In this document: in pieces, positions 49,856 to 60,037 of the stretch
Numbering within the stretch: the stretch's first letter is position 1
How the letters are laid out: every line of letters starts with the position of its first letter
Assembly (NCBI GenBank): GCA_014529385.2
Contig: CM043971.1
Coordinates: 82,627,340 to 82,691,339 of the forward strand
Direction of reading: 5' to 3'
Origin: Adiantum capillus-veneris
Taxonomy: Eukaryota; Streptophyta; Polypodiopsida; Polypodiales; Pteridaceae
Length of the DNA: 64,000 bases
Program-made: the position numbers and the translations under genes
Notes under the pieces: generated by a model
The model's input: the letters and a program-made list of their open reading frames with translations, nothing else
The model's database searches: none
Told to the model about the DNA's origin: nothing

Positions 49856-50537
49856 CAGCAGGTTATTGGTGAAGCCCAAGAGGAAGCTCGGCTTCGGGTA
49901 CTCAAACGGAAAGCTACTCTCAAGAATCAACCAATACCTATTCCCATCAACACTCTGGAAATAGATGACCGACAATGGGAATTACCTAAAGATTCAGTTT
50001 CAACAGATAATGATTGGTTAGACGGATGGACCTACGCATCAAAGTACAACTCAACAATCATAGCACCAATGGGAATTACCTAAAGATTCAATTTCAACAG
50101 ATGATGTTTGGTTAGACGGAATGGACCTGCGCATCAAAGTACAGCTCAATAATCATAGCACCAATGCTTTGGTCGACACAGGAGCTAGAGTAAATGCAGT
50201 AAGTTATTCCTCGTACAAGAAGGCAACAAGTCAAGCATTGACAACAGGAATAGCGACAATCAAAGGATGCAACAAGAACCCAACCCCAACATTGAGAGTA
50301 GTCAACTTGAACGTGATAGTACATGGATGTTCATGTCCTCATCAGTTTGTATGCTTACCAGATGAACGCATGAATGAGACGATGATTCTTGGAATTTCCT
50401 GGATGCGGACATACAAAGCAGTACCAGATTGGGATACAAATCAGCTAAAGCTATCACCTAAAGTCGGGCAACTAATTGTTCCAATTGCACCAAGCAAGGA
50501 GGAACGAAAAAGAAGCAATCTGCAGACCAAACCATGA
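49856..50537 (+). pseudogene. retropepsin (aspartic protease) located after integrase
   Basis: An Arg/Lys-rich linker (EAQEEARLRVLKRKATL) in the integrase frame leads to a 94-bp tandem duplication (49,973-50,066 and 50,067-50,161) and then a full retropepsin. This has strand LRIKVQLNNH, active site ALVDTGARVNAVSY near 50,163-50,205, and the C-terminal ILGISWM...VPDW motif near 50,388-50,430. Before the duplication and single-base loss, the linker and protease were in one frame with integrase, so PR was probably a C-terminal domain of the polyprotein. Other Ty3/gypsy elements carry PR upstream of RT. Confidence 0.85.
49973..50161 (+). repeat. 94/95-bp tandem duplication at the IN-PR junction
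   Basis: Both units start CAATGGGAATTACCTAAAGA. Unit 2 retains GACGGAATGGAC, while unit 1 lost one A. The duplication breaks the frame between integrase and protease. Confidence 0.9.
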
Positions 50538-51186
50538 AGTAATCAATCTTTTCCATCCCCTAGACAAGCAAATGCTACAAGTAGCATGCAAAGGAGTCAG
50601 GCAAATTTGGGTACCAAAAGCACAGCTTAAGGATAAGCCGATTCAGATCTGGGTGTCTAAAACTTCACCGAAAAAACAAAAGAAGGTTCCAAGGGTAAAA
50701 ACACAGAGACGAGCATCTTCGAGCAAGGAACCTAGCATGAAATTGGTTTGGAAGCAAAAAGAGCACTTATCTTCTCCACAAATTGTAAAACCAATCAAGC
50801 AATGGCGAGTAAAGTCTCAAAAGACTCCACCACACCATACAACAACAAGCAAATCAAGCTACCAATGACAAGAAAAAGCTCGACAACACTCAAAAGTGCT
50901 ACCAACAGCTCAAGCAATCAGTGTGCTGAAGCATCCTGATGGTACAATCAAATAGAGAGCACACAAGCTACAAGATTTGCTCTTTGGAAGACATCAGCAG
51001 CAAACCTCGACATTAGAAACCCTTGAGTTAATTACTCAAAGCCCAGCTCTTGCACAGCATAGTGGTTTGAATTGCATTGATCTTCAAAGCATGGTAGAGC
51101 CAACCATGGCTATGCATAGACACGATTGTTCAACCCATGCACACAGTCATCCCAGAGTATGCCATCTAGGAGGGGTGGAAGGGTAG
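50538..51186 (+). pseudogene. basic C-terminal extension of pol
   Basis: Downstream of the protease a frame continues with RQIWVPKAQLK and QIWVSKTSPKKQKK, a Lys/Ser-rich tail, and (after stops near 50,868 and 50,954) LQDLLFGRHQQQ, ending CHLGGVEG* at 51,186. I recognise no domain; the base-rich composition suggests nucleic-acid binding (inference). Confidence 0.5.
51168..51183 (+). promoter_or_regulatory. internal polypurine tract
   Basis: AGGAGGGGTGGAAGGG lies at the end of the pol frame. It resembles the 3' polypurine tract at 63,347-63,360 and could prime second-strand synthesis internally or mark an ancestral 3' end. Confidence 0.4.
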
Positions 51187-52207
51187 TAAGTACTAAGTAA
51201 TTAAGGGCAATGTTTGAAGAGGGAGGAAAAAAGTTCGATGTTAACGTGTGATTTTTACAAAATTACCTAAGAATAACCTTATAATTCATCATGAAGGAAA
51301 AATTCAATGATAATACCTTCCCGATGAGTGTAAATAGTGTATATACAATCAGAAAATCATCAAAAAATAGTCCTTTTTGGATATTTTTCATATTTTTTTT
51401 ATTGATAATGAGACTTAAAAATAGAAAAATCCAACAAAAAACAATAAAGCTATGCTTTTCAATGGATTTTCTTAATTATTGGATTTTTACTTTACTTTTT
51501 TTGAGTATTTTGCTATTTTCTTTATTTTTTCAAATAAACAGGTCAAAAATTAATCGTAAATAGCAAGGAAGCTCAGATGGAAAAACGGAAGACACAATGG
51601 TGATTAGAAAGAAAAGGCGGACAAGCACAAAAATTTTCAATGAAATCAGAAGATGGAAGCGGGAAGCCTAACTTAGGCGGCCATGCCTACTTTTGCAAAA
51701 TTCTTGCACAATGAGCTACAGGAATCCGATCAGGGAAGTTTTTAACATAGATTTCACGGGCTTAGTAGGACTAATGGGGGAATCTGGGGTAAATTGGTTC
51801 GGGAAGTCCGGGTATAGATATCCAAAGTAGGCTAAAGCCACCTCATTTCCATTTGCAGCCTTTGCACATAGAAATTTCAACCTCTTTCGTGCGTGTTTTC
51901 CGGAGTCCACAGTTGCTCGTTTCCAGTGCTGTCTCACACAAGACATGAGGGGTAAGTTCTTTACTCGTCAATGATCCATTTTGTATGACCGGTAGCTAGT
52001 TTAAACCCTTAGAAAAAACCCTAGAAATCGAGCAGTGCACGAAGACCTACGACCAAAAACTGACCATAGCGACTTGTCAGCTCGACCAAATCAGATGGGA
52101 TTTGAACTGCAGCATGCACTAACATAATAGAACCTTTCTATATCATCAGTTGACCATTCGACAGGGGTCGAGGGGGTCCCCAATAGAAAAAGCTAGGTTT
52201 TTGGCAG
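51187..52207 (+). other. non-coding spacer with candidate splice signals
   Basis: AT-rich to about 51,560, then mixed. GAG|GGTAAGTT near 51,950 is a strong donor match, and TTTTTGGCAG just before 52,208 is an acceptor match. This fits an untranslated leader and intron for the downstream ORF, perhaps from an internal promoter; there is no direct evidence of transcription. Confidence 0.35.
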
Positions 52208-52457
52208 ATGCTAGAATTTCGATCGGATTCCATAGATAGCTTGCCTACGAGGTTCATATACAATGTATATGATTGGTTTAGTGAAATCAATCAAGCAAAG
52301 CCCTCGAAAAGCAAAAAACGGCTCGAAGGCCACAAAGCGTCAAATTCGACATACGAGGTCAAACTGACTCCAAATGAGCAAGAATTGGATGAGTTGCTTC
52401 ACGACTATGTTGCGGACAAGTCCAAAGCCGCAAAGTTGATTGACCAACCCAACAGGT
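52208..52457 (+). pseudogene. candidate first coding exon of the 3' ORF
   Basis: An open frame from the ATG at 52,208 (MLEFRSDSIDSLPTRF) to a donor-like AACAG|GTAGTG at 52,457, bounded upstream by the acceptor-like TTTTTGGCAG. Composition is charged and Lys-rich. It matches no family I know. The frame does not join simply to the ATG at 53,402, so the exon assignment is tentative. Confidence 0.35.
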
Positions 52458-52613
52458 AGTGTAGTCACAAAAAACAATGATTTCAGAGTCAACAAAGCAC
52501 AAAGTGATGCCGGCATGACCAAACTTGACCAAATTCAATCATTGACTTGTTTTAGGTGTATAGAATGTGTCTAGGTCAAAATTTGTAAGCTTTGCAAAAA
52601 AATTGTCACTGTT

Positions 52614-53213
52614 GTAAATAATCATGATTATTTACTTTTACACTATTCTTGCTTGGAAATTGTATCATCACCTCACCTATCATGTGTACACACTTGTTAC
52701 ATGCAAAAAATCAAGTATGAGCCAAAATGGGCACCTATAACTTGGAAAATTGCCAAAAAACGCAAAGAAGTCTTTGCAAGCCAATTTTTGGGTTATAGAC
52801 AACATTTCTTGATCCAAATCACCTCATATCTCATACACAGGGTGTATACAATGCCTAGAACCAGTTTGTACCAAAAAATGTTGATTTTGGTAGAAAAGTT
52901 AATAATCGCAATTATTTACTTTCTAGCCAAATTGGGAGAGTTTTGATATGTTGCCATCATACATCTAAAGTACATGACGTGTTAAACCCACTGGCCAAAT
53001 TTGAACCAATTTGGAGCTCAAAATCTCAAATTTCCTTTATATCTATTGTTTCAGAGACCTAAGCCAAAATCTGGTCCTATTTTCACCCTATGCATCCAAA
53101 TGAGCCCATATTTCACTCAGAGTATGTATTTGTTATATACTTCAAGCCTACGAAGCCAAGTTTGCAAAAAAGTTGAAAAAAATAATGAGCTGTGAAAAAT
53201 TGCGATTGTTTAC
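52614..53213. repeat. periodic palindrome block 2 (three copies)
   Basis: Same palindrome as block 1, at 52,614-52,635, 52,898-52,919 and a weaker copy at 53,192-53,213, spaced 284 and 294 bp. It lies between the candidate exon ending 52,457 and the acceptor TTCATTGAACAG before 53,398, inside a likely intron. It is more than 10 kb from block 1 in the same element. Confidence 0.85.
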
Positions 53214-53401
53214 TTTGGTTGCAAAAATTTGTTTTGACTTTACAGTTTTGTTCCTTGCATGTTTTTATGCATCTATGCTTGTTCAAAAATTGATTTGAAG
53301 CAAATTGGACCAACATTGTCAGCATTTCAGACTAAATGATATTTTAGAGAAAATTCTGACAAATCTGCTAACTTTGACTCTCTATTCATTGAACAGGAGC
53401 C

Positions 53402-53978
53402 ATGCAAGCAGCAGAGAGGGCCAATAAAAAGCTCAACCAGAAGGAAAAGTTACAAGAATTGCCCGCATATCAATTGGATCCAGATTCAGTCAAAGCCGCC
53501 AAGACAACTTATCTCTCCAAAGAACAGCTAAAAGAGCATCATACCACAGTCTTCACCGCCACATTCAAGAGTGAAGAGGGACATCAGGTGGAGTTGCAAC
53601 TCCTACTGAAGGAAGTATATGATGTCGCCGCGAAGCCCGAGACCAAAGAAGCTAACCGCAGGCTAGGACTCAGAGATTTCTACGAACAGGAGCCTTGTGG
53701 AATGGATTTTCAGAAAGCTTACGAGCTTTTATCCACAATTAAAGAAGATGGAACCGCACAAATTTCTGACACGCAGGGAAATGAGGTCAAAGTGGTGATA
53801 ACCAAAGATATAAAGGTAGAAGCACTCAGACTGCCCACCACAGAAGGAATGACCATGAGGGCAAGGGACAGGAAAACGGCAGGTACCTTCACCAAGGAAA
53901 CCGTCGCGGCCACCTTTGCAGATTTAATTCACAAACAAGTGGAAGAGCCAGCCCGGTTATACCACAAGTTAGGTCTTC
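53402..53978 (+). pseudogene. 3' ORF of giant element, N-terminal part
   Basis: The ATG at 53,402 follows an acceptor (TTCATTGAACAG|GAGCC) and opens a charged, helical protein (AERANKKLNQKEKLQEL, QVELQLLLKEVYDVAAK, LGLRDFYEQEPCGMDFQKAY). The true frame ends near LYHKLG, where a foreign Ser/Leu-rich microsatellite-coded tail begins. It continues at about 60,343. I recognise no domain; the position between pol and the 3' LTR is where env-like or accessory ORFs of plant gypsy elements sit. Confidence 0.6.
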
Positions 53979-54000
53979 GAGCGAGCTCAACGGAGCGGGC

Positions 54001-54386
54001 TTTTTTTTTTTTTTGGAAGACCTCCCTCCCTACCTCCTCTTGCCGCCCATGTGCTTTCTCCTCTTCCCTTGCTCCTCCTCCTCAGCTTCCTCCTCCACCT
54101 CCTCTCTCCATCTACTCCTCTAGCCGCCCACCCTCCTCCAGCAATCGCCCTTCTTCCTCAAGCTTCTCCTCTTCTTTCTCTCTCTCTCTCTCTCTCTCCT
54201 CCCATTTTCCTCTCTCGATCCCCCTATCTCTCTATCTAACCCGTTCCCCCCCCCCCCCTCTCTCTCCCTCTCCGCCTCCTCCTCTCTCCGGCCCCTCTCC
54301 TTCCCCTTCTTCCCCCTTCTGTTTCTCTCCCCATCCCCCCCCCCCTCTCTCTCTATCAATCTCACTCCCTCCTCTCCCACCCTTCT

Positions 54387-54473
<87 letters not shown>
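54001..54473. repeat. long pyrimidine tract with (TC)n
   Basis: About 470 bases of almost pure C/T on the plus strand, ending in a perfect TC run (about 54,388-54,473). The apparent Ser/Pro/Leu ORFs here are artefacts of the repeat. It is a possible triplex-forming (H-DNA) sequence. Confidence 0.9.
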
Positions 54474-54477
<4 letters not shown>

Positions 54478-54536
54478 CTCTCCTCATTGGATAGATCTTT
54501 AAGGTCTCTTGGGATAGTTTCCTACAACGTTAAAAT
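54474..54536 (+). mobile_element. SINE fragment, left half (target of copia insertion)
   Basis: AACTCTCCTCAT..GATCTTTAAGGTCTCTTGGGATA matches the SINE at 29,640-29,760. The sequence resumes after the copia derivative at 58,304 with the T/C-rich tail (TCTCTTCTTCTTC), as in the intact copy, showing where the insertion occurred. Confidence 0.65.
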
Positions 54537-54729
54537 TGAAAGGGATCGGGGAGCACCACAAACGGAGAGTGAGAGAGAGAGAAGGAGACACACAACACAG
54601 ATATGGGTGGGGAGACTGTGAAGTGGCAGCTCCCCCTATACAGTATACTCACTATAAGTATAGGGTAACAGTGGGAGGGCGCCCATGACCTGGGCGACCG
54701 GTCAAGGCACATAGGCCTTAACCCCAACA
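54537..54729 (-). repeat. 3' LTR of copia-type element
   Basis: Element-sense TGTTGGGGTTAAGG...CCCTTTCA. It differs from the 5' LTR at only a handful of bases. Confidence 0.93.
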
Positions 54730-54804
54730 ACCTCCCACTTAAAGGCCAATGTGCCTTTAAGCAAGATCTACTAGTGTACAACTAATAGAAGGTGAGATAT
54801 TCTC

Positions 54805-56631
54805 TCAACCTATGCCCACTGACTCTCGATGAGCTAGTGCATCCGGCTCTACTGATAGACAAACATCTCGCTGCGGAAGCCACACAGAGCTAGCTCCAAG
54901 CTCTGCAAAGAGTCTACAAGAGCTCATGCACTCCTGCAAGTATCGGTCCAATACCTGCAAACCTCCCCTATGCTCTATGCCGAGATCAGTCATCGAACAA
55001 CTAATCAACCTTGCTGCAAATGCTCCCACTACAACTGCTATGTCGGGCCTCGAGATCAGCATCTCGTACATGAGGACACCGAATGTTGATGCAACCCTGG
55101 CAGCCTCTGCCACCTCCAACTCAGAACTCAACTCATGGTAATCCCGTCCCCTATCATAGAGACCATGGCACTCTGACTCCGAGCTCTGGAGTGACTCCTC
55201 GTGCCCACCACATATTACATGTGTACCAAGAGTATCCATCTGTCCTGAATCTGCATCAAGCTCTGGCATAAGCATATCAAGAAATGACTCCACAATAGCC
55301 GACATATCAGCATCCATGTGAGTCATCTCTGTCATCACCTCTGATGACTCATCCTGCTGTGACTCACTAGAGCTATCCCGCTCTACCTGTGCATCCGTAG
55401 ACGCAACCTGCACAACAAGGTCACTGCTCTGCACTCCATGCAAAGCATCCTGCAACCCACAAGCAAAAGAGACTCGCCTGCTCTCTCGCTCTCTACCTGG
55501 CTGCATGATCACAGAGACATCACCGTCTCTCGTGTGATCCACATGCAATGGGTAACCTGTACCACTCCTGGCACCTCTCGCAATCACTAGCGAATCCAAA
55601 TGCATCACAAAATCTCGCTCTCGTAGCGAAATCTGACATCCACAATCTCTAAGCTGACTAATCGAGATCAAACTCACTGTCAAATCTGGTACATAGCGCA
55701 CATGTCGTAACAAGTAAGATGCACTACTCGGTAATGACAGTCTCACATCTCCTGCACCTGCTATCGCATGCACCTATCCATCGGTCAAACGTACACTGCC
55801 AAGCATCCCGCTAGAATAGCTACAAAACCATGCACGATGCGGCGTGACATGAAACATAGCATCCGCGTCTAGCAACCACTGCGAAGGGAGTGCACTATCC
55901 ACATGTATAGCATCTCGTGCATAGCTCGAGGTAAAAGTGACATCCCCGTCACTAGTATACTCCGACACTACATGTGCCTTAACTGTCAAAGCAACTGAGT
56001 CCATGGCATCACTACATACATCTCTGAGACTGCCATGTCTCCTATGATGTCGCATACGACGAAAAGAACGCCGTCTAACGTGTCCAGAATGATCACAATA
56101 CCAACATGTCACCTGTCGGCGTGCTCGTGAATGTACATGTCTCACATGAGTCCGTGATGACTCAGATCTATCATACATATCATGTAATCTGCGCCAAAGT
56201 GCTCTCGAAGTAGTCTCATACATAACAAGAGCATATACAGATTCCGCAAGGTGCAAAGAGAGCGTAGATAGTGCCATCTCCTCTAGCTCCTACCACTGAT
56301 CGTCAGACATGTTTGAAGGTCTACCTGCATCACCACTCAATGGTCGATGCAACCCTCGCTGTGTCAATGCATCAAGCATACACTCTCTCCATGCCGTAAA
56401 GTCTGACCCATCAAACACGCGCATCTGTGAGAGGTCACAATCTGATCGATCACCTGTCTCTGCCATGAGCACAATGTAGCAAACTAGAAAGCAAAACCAC
56501 CTCACCAACAACACCTGGAAACTGTCTACAAATATGGCCAGAAACACAATGTAAAACCTGTGAGACACACTCCAAAATAGAGCTCCCGCAATGTCAATAC
56601 AAGCCTCGCATGCTCTAGTATCACACTGCAA
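54805..56631 (-). pseudogene. copia-type gag/protease-like ORF, broken into three
   Basis: Minus-strand frames 56,631-56,290, 56,277-55,774 and 55,773-54,805 run almost end to end. The first has the copia gag opening (MRVFDGSDFTAWRECML). The second has TSRALWRRLHDMYDRSES and a knuckle CWYCDHSGHVRRRS whose last Cys is replaced by Ser, then SQWLLDADAMFHVTPHRAWF, a protease-like block in which D-S-G has become D-A-D. The third has the gag-pre-integrase block (VRYVPDLTVSLISISQLRDCGCQI) and then about 200 residues, Ser/Asp/Glu-rich, that I do not recognise. Loss of active-site residues with long open frames suggests a structural rather than enzymatic product. Confidence 0.8.
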
Positions 56632-58105
56632 TTTGTGAGCTAATCACCAAGCCCACACTGTGCGGTATCGATGCATACACACGCACAAATCTCCCACCTG
56701 CAGAGAACACCGCACGCAAATGCTGAGTGCAACCCGCAATCTCTACCTAGATCGCATAAATGATACACATAAAACTCCTGGGAAAATTTCGCCAGAGTTT
56801 CGATGCACAATGGCTATCAACACAAAATAACCATTGTCCTCCAAGCTCAATACAATGAGCAATCAATGCACATCAAACTACACTCAACATACATGCATAA
56901 GCTCTGCAAAACTATGGCAAACAATGCTCGAGATCACAAGACTCTCCCACCCGAGAGCAAACCACTATCTCAAGCAAAGAAAGATACACAACTCCTCACT
57001 CTTGCGAGAGTGGATACAAAAACACAAAACTGTGTCCAAACTGACAAAACATGTCAAAGTGAGAGTAAACAATCGATCACAATCTATGGCGAGAATCTGG
57101 GAAAAATCGAAAAGAATTTCCCCTGAAAACTGAGCAAAAACTCAAGTACAATCTCTACCATAAACCATAACACTACTCAATGCCAATGAGTAGAAATGCC
57201 AAAATGGCTCCACATTTTCACATACAATGGCAATCCGCACTCAACGTACATCAACGGAGTGACTGCGCATAAGCAAACGCCAAAAGATTTGCAATCCGGA
57301 AACTTGATCAATGCGAAAACAATGCTCTCAAGAGAGCTTACCGGCACTTGAAAGTGATCGCCAAAATGCATATATAATGGGCATCAACCATGTGCCATAA
57401 CCATATGCAAACCATCCGCAAAGACCATGAATTCAAGCACAAAATCACTGCCAAAGTATTTTGTGAAAACCAGTGAAAGAAGCTCCACCTGTGTGCTCCA
57501 AAAACCTGCGTCTCTCAAGAGACCGCTTCGGTGGTGTGTAAACGCCTCCGTACTTCGTTGCCCAAGTCTACCAAAAAACCCTCAAACCACAAGCTTAACA
57601 CAAGCTGCAATTGCATCTTCAGCTTAGAATTTATGCACTCAACTTCAAGCATCTCCCATGCTTCCAAAAGTGCATCAAACTCGCACACAATGCGACAACA
57701 GAAAATCTGGAATTTCTGTATACAGTCAGTCTGAGCTGAATTTCAGCAAAACGGTGAGGAATTTGCAAAAAGTTTCTTCTGCAAAGTTGTAGACCACGTC
57801 GAAACGGATGGGCTCCATTGAACAGAATTCTCAGATCTGCATTCTACAAGGAGAAAAACGAATCTGAAAACTGTGCTGTTGCGCACACAGTTTTAAGGCA
57901 GCACCTTACACACAATCTTCCACACTCCTTTCTGAGCTTCCACAAGAGCATACATCACTCTCAACTGAGCTCACAAGATCCCATTGCATTCTCACAAAGC
58001 TTCCAAGCTTTCTTAATCTCTCTACCGTCGAGAGCGAGCGAGCTATCGCCTCCAAGCTCTCAAAGCCGTCGTGCTCTCCGCGGTCACCATAGCTCTGATA
58101 CCAAT

Positions 58106-58298
58106 TGAAGGGGATCGGGGAGCACCACAGACGGAGAGTGAGAGAGAGAGAAGGAGACACACAACACAGATATGGGTGGGGAGACTGTGAAGTGGAAGCT
58201 CCCCCTATACAGTATACTCACTATAAGTATAGGGTAACAGTGGGCGGGCGCCCATGACCTGGGCGACCGGTCAAGGCACATAGGCCTTAACCCCAACA
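58106..58298 (-). repeat. 5' LTR of copia-type element
   Basis: Element-sense TGTTGGGGTTAAGG...CCCCTTCA, followed two bases later by the primer-binding site. Confidence 0.93.
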
Positions 58299-58303
58299 AA
58301 AAT

Positions 58304-58346
58304 TCTCTTCTTCTTCTTCTTCTTCTTCTTCTCTCTTTCTCGCTCC

Positions 58347-58388
<42 letters not shown>

Positions 58389-58430
58389 CTGTCTCTCTCT
58401 TTCCTATCTCTCTTATTGTAGGACAAAAGG
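58304..58430 (+). repeat. SINE tail and (TTC)n/(TC)n
   Basis: TCTCTTCTTCTTC... then a TC run, continuing the SINE interrupted at 54,536. Confidence 0.5.
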
Positions 58431-58439
58431 GAAGAAAAT

Positions 58440-58447
58440 GGTGTGGG

Positions 58448-58483
<36 letters not shown>

Positions 58484-58560
58484 GGGGGGGGGGGGAGAAC
58501 AGGGGGGAGATAGAGAGAAGAGGATTTGCGGGAGGGGGGAGAGAAGAGGAGATGGGGCGC

Positions 58561-58594
<34 letters not shown>

Positions 58595-58666
58595 GGGAGA
58601 GAGAGAGAGAGAGAGGTAGGGAATGGGTAGAGAGAGATAGGGGGCTTAGAGAGAGGAGTAATGGAA

Positions 58667-58701
<35 letters not shown>

Positions 58702-58710
58702 TAGGGATAG
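58440..58710. repeat. purine tract with (GA)n and poly-G
   Basis: About 270 bases of almost pure A/G on the plus strand, including a run of about 22 G near 58,474-58,495. Apparent Arg/Glu/Gly ORFs are repeat artefacts. Confidence 0.9.
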
Positions 58711-58939
58711 CGCTAGAGAAATACATTTTCCCTAACTGAAGAAAATAAGGGCAAACTTGAAATTCTCTTGATTTTTAAGTCAAAAATTGAAGGTTTTTCC
58801 GGTATTTACACTTAAACTTGTGAATTTCTCAGTTTTCTTCAAGGACCTCTCAACATATAATCGAGATTTTACAATTTTAGCCGGTTAAAAACACTATACC
58901 CTGTTTTTTTTTTACTTCTAATAGGGGGTTGGAGAGGGC

Positions 58940-59245
58940 CAGCGGGGAGAGAGGGGGGGAGGGATTGTGAGAGGGAGAGGGGGGGAGAGCATTGGATTTT
59001 TTTAATATATATAAAGAGGAAAAAAGAAATGAAAAGGAGTTTAAGTAAAAAAAAAAAGGCTCTCTCAAGCAAAGCAATAGCGATATCGCTATTGCTTTGC
59101 TTGGGAGAGCCTTTTTTAAACTTAAACTCCTTTTCATTCCTTTTTTCCTCTTTATATGAAAAAAAAATCCAATGCTCTCCCCTCTCTCTCTCTCTCTCAC
59201 ACACAATCCCTCCCCTTCTCTCCCTCTCACAATCCCTCCCCCCCT
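58940..59245. repeat. long palindrome / foldback element
   Basis: The centre lies between 59,084 and 59,085 (GCGATATCGC). The arms match closely over about 95 bp each side (58,989-59,084 against 59,085-59,178): AGCAAAGCAATAG, an A/T-run, then AAACTCCTTTTCATT and CTTTATAT, ending AATCCAATGCTCTC. A purine/pyrimidine extension pairs out to about 58,940 and 59,245. The predicted RNA is a long hairpin. This could be a foldback MITE or head-to-head duplicated sequence. Confidence 0.85.
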
Positions 59246-59262
59246 CTCCCTCTTTTCTTTCC

Positions 59263-59370
<108 letters not shown>

Positions 59371-59738
59371 CCTAGCAAGCACCTTCCTCTCCATCGTTGG
59401 CCTCCCTCAAGCGTGAAGGGCTGCCTTGTAGGGTGGCGTTAGATCTTAGCTGTGTATGTTGCAAGCCCACATGCATTCACTCTTTGCTCGTCTTGCTCTG
59501 CCTTGCAGTACATTCTTGCAACTCTACCTCCTAGCACCTCATTGCTCTACCTTGCTCGACCTCACAATTGAGCATCGTAGTTCAATCCTGCTGCTCAGCC
59601 TTGCTCAACCTCAATGTGCCTCCTTTTGTGCCTCACACTCGACCCTAGCCACATACATTATCTTTTAGGTTTACACTAGTCTACACACTCACACACTTTA
59701 GTCGGTGTTCCTACGCTACAAGCCAACCCAGTCCCATC

Positions 59739-60008
59739 GTGGGCGATATGACAACCAAAGAGAAGATTACAACCCCAAAACCTTCTCAGGACACGATCGA
59801 GCTTTGCGGTTGTCCTAGCAGCTCGAAGCAAGCTTGGCTCATTGAACACCTCCAAACGGCCCTCAAGTGTGTGATGGAAGAGAATCGCAATCTCAAAGCT
59901 TGCATAACAAGCTCAAGGCATGATTCGACTCAATCATCAGACTCGTCATCGATGAGAGAGAGAGAGAGAGGAGGGGACATGAGAGGAGATGGGTTGGAGG
60001 GATCATGA
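59739..60008 (+). pseudogene. short unrecognised ORF in the composite insertion
   Basis: The frame opens MGDMTTKEKITTPKPSQ, has a helical stretch (WLIEHLQTALKCVMEENRNLK) and runs into a GA microsatellite (RERERGG). It might be the start of another element's gag. No family is recognised. Confidence 0.3.
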
Positions 60009-60037
60009 GAGGGAGAGTTGGTTTGATACAAAGAGAC

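Larger units (their letters stand above)
54537..58298 (-). mobile_element. 3.76-kb copia-type non-autonomous element, TSD AAAAT
   Basis: Two 193-bp LTRs (54,537-54,729; 58,106-58,298) are nearly identical and flanked by AAAAT (54,532-54,536; 58,299-58,303). On the minus strand the 5' LTR is followed by TGGTATCAGAGC (plus 58,092-58,103), a perfect initiator-Met primer site. The 3' LTR is preceded by the polypurine AAGTGGGAGG (plus 54,731-54,740). Coding remains are gag, a knuckle, a protease-like block and a gag-pre-integrase block only; integrase core, RT and RNase H are absent. It therefore depends on a full copia partner. A large non-coding stretch (56,640-58,090) lies upstream of gag. Confidence 0.95.

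Noticed and set aside
51291-51563. Hydrophobic 90-codon frame, possible membrane protein
   Set aside because: The region is simply T-rich and AT-biased; hydrophobicity follows composition, and no start context or conservation is seen.
53979-54502. Ser/Pro/Leu-rich extension of the 3' ORF
   Set aside because: Encoded by a pyrimidine tract and TC microsatellite; an artefact of repeat translation, not part of the element's protein.
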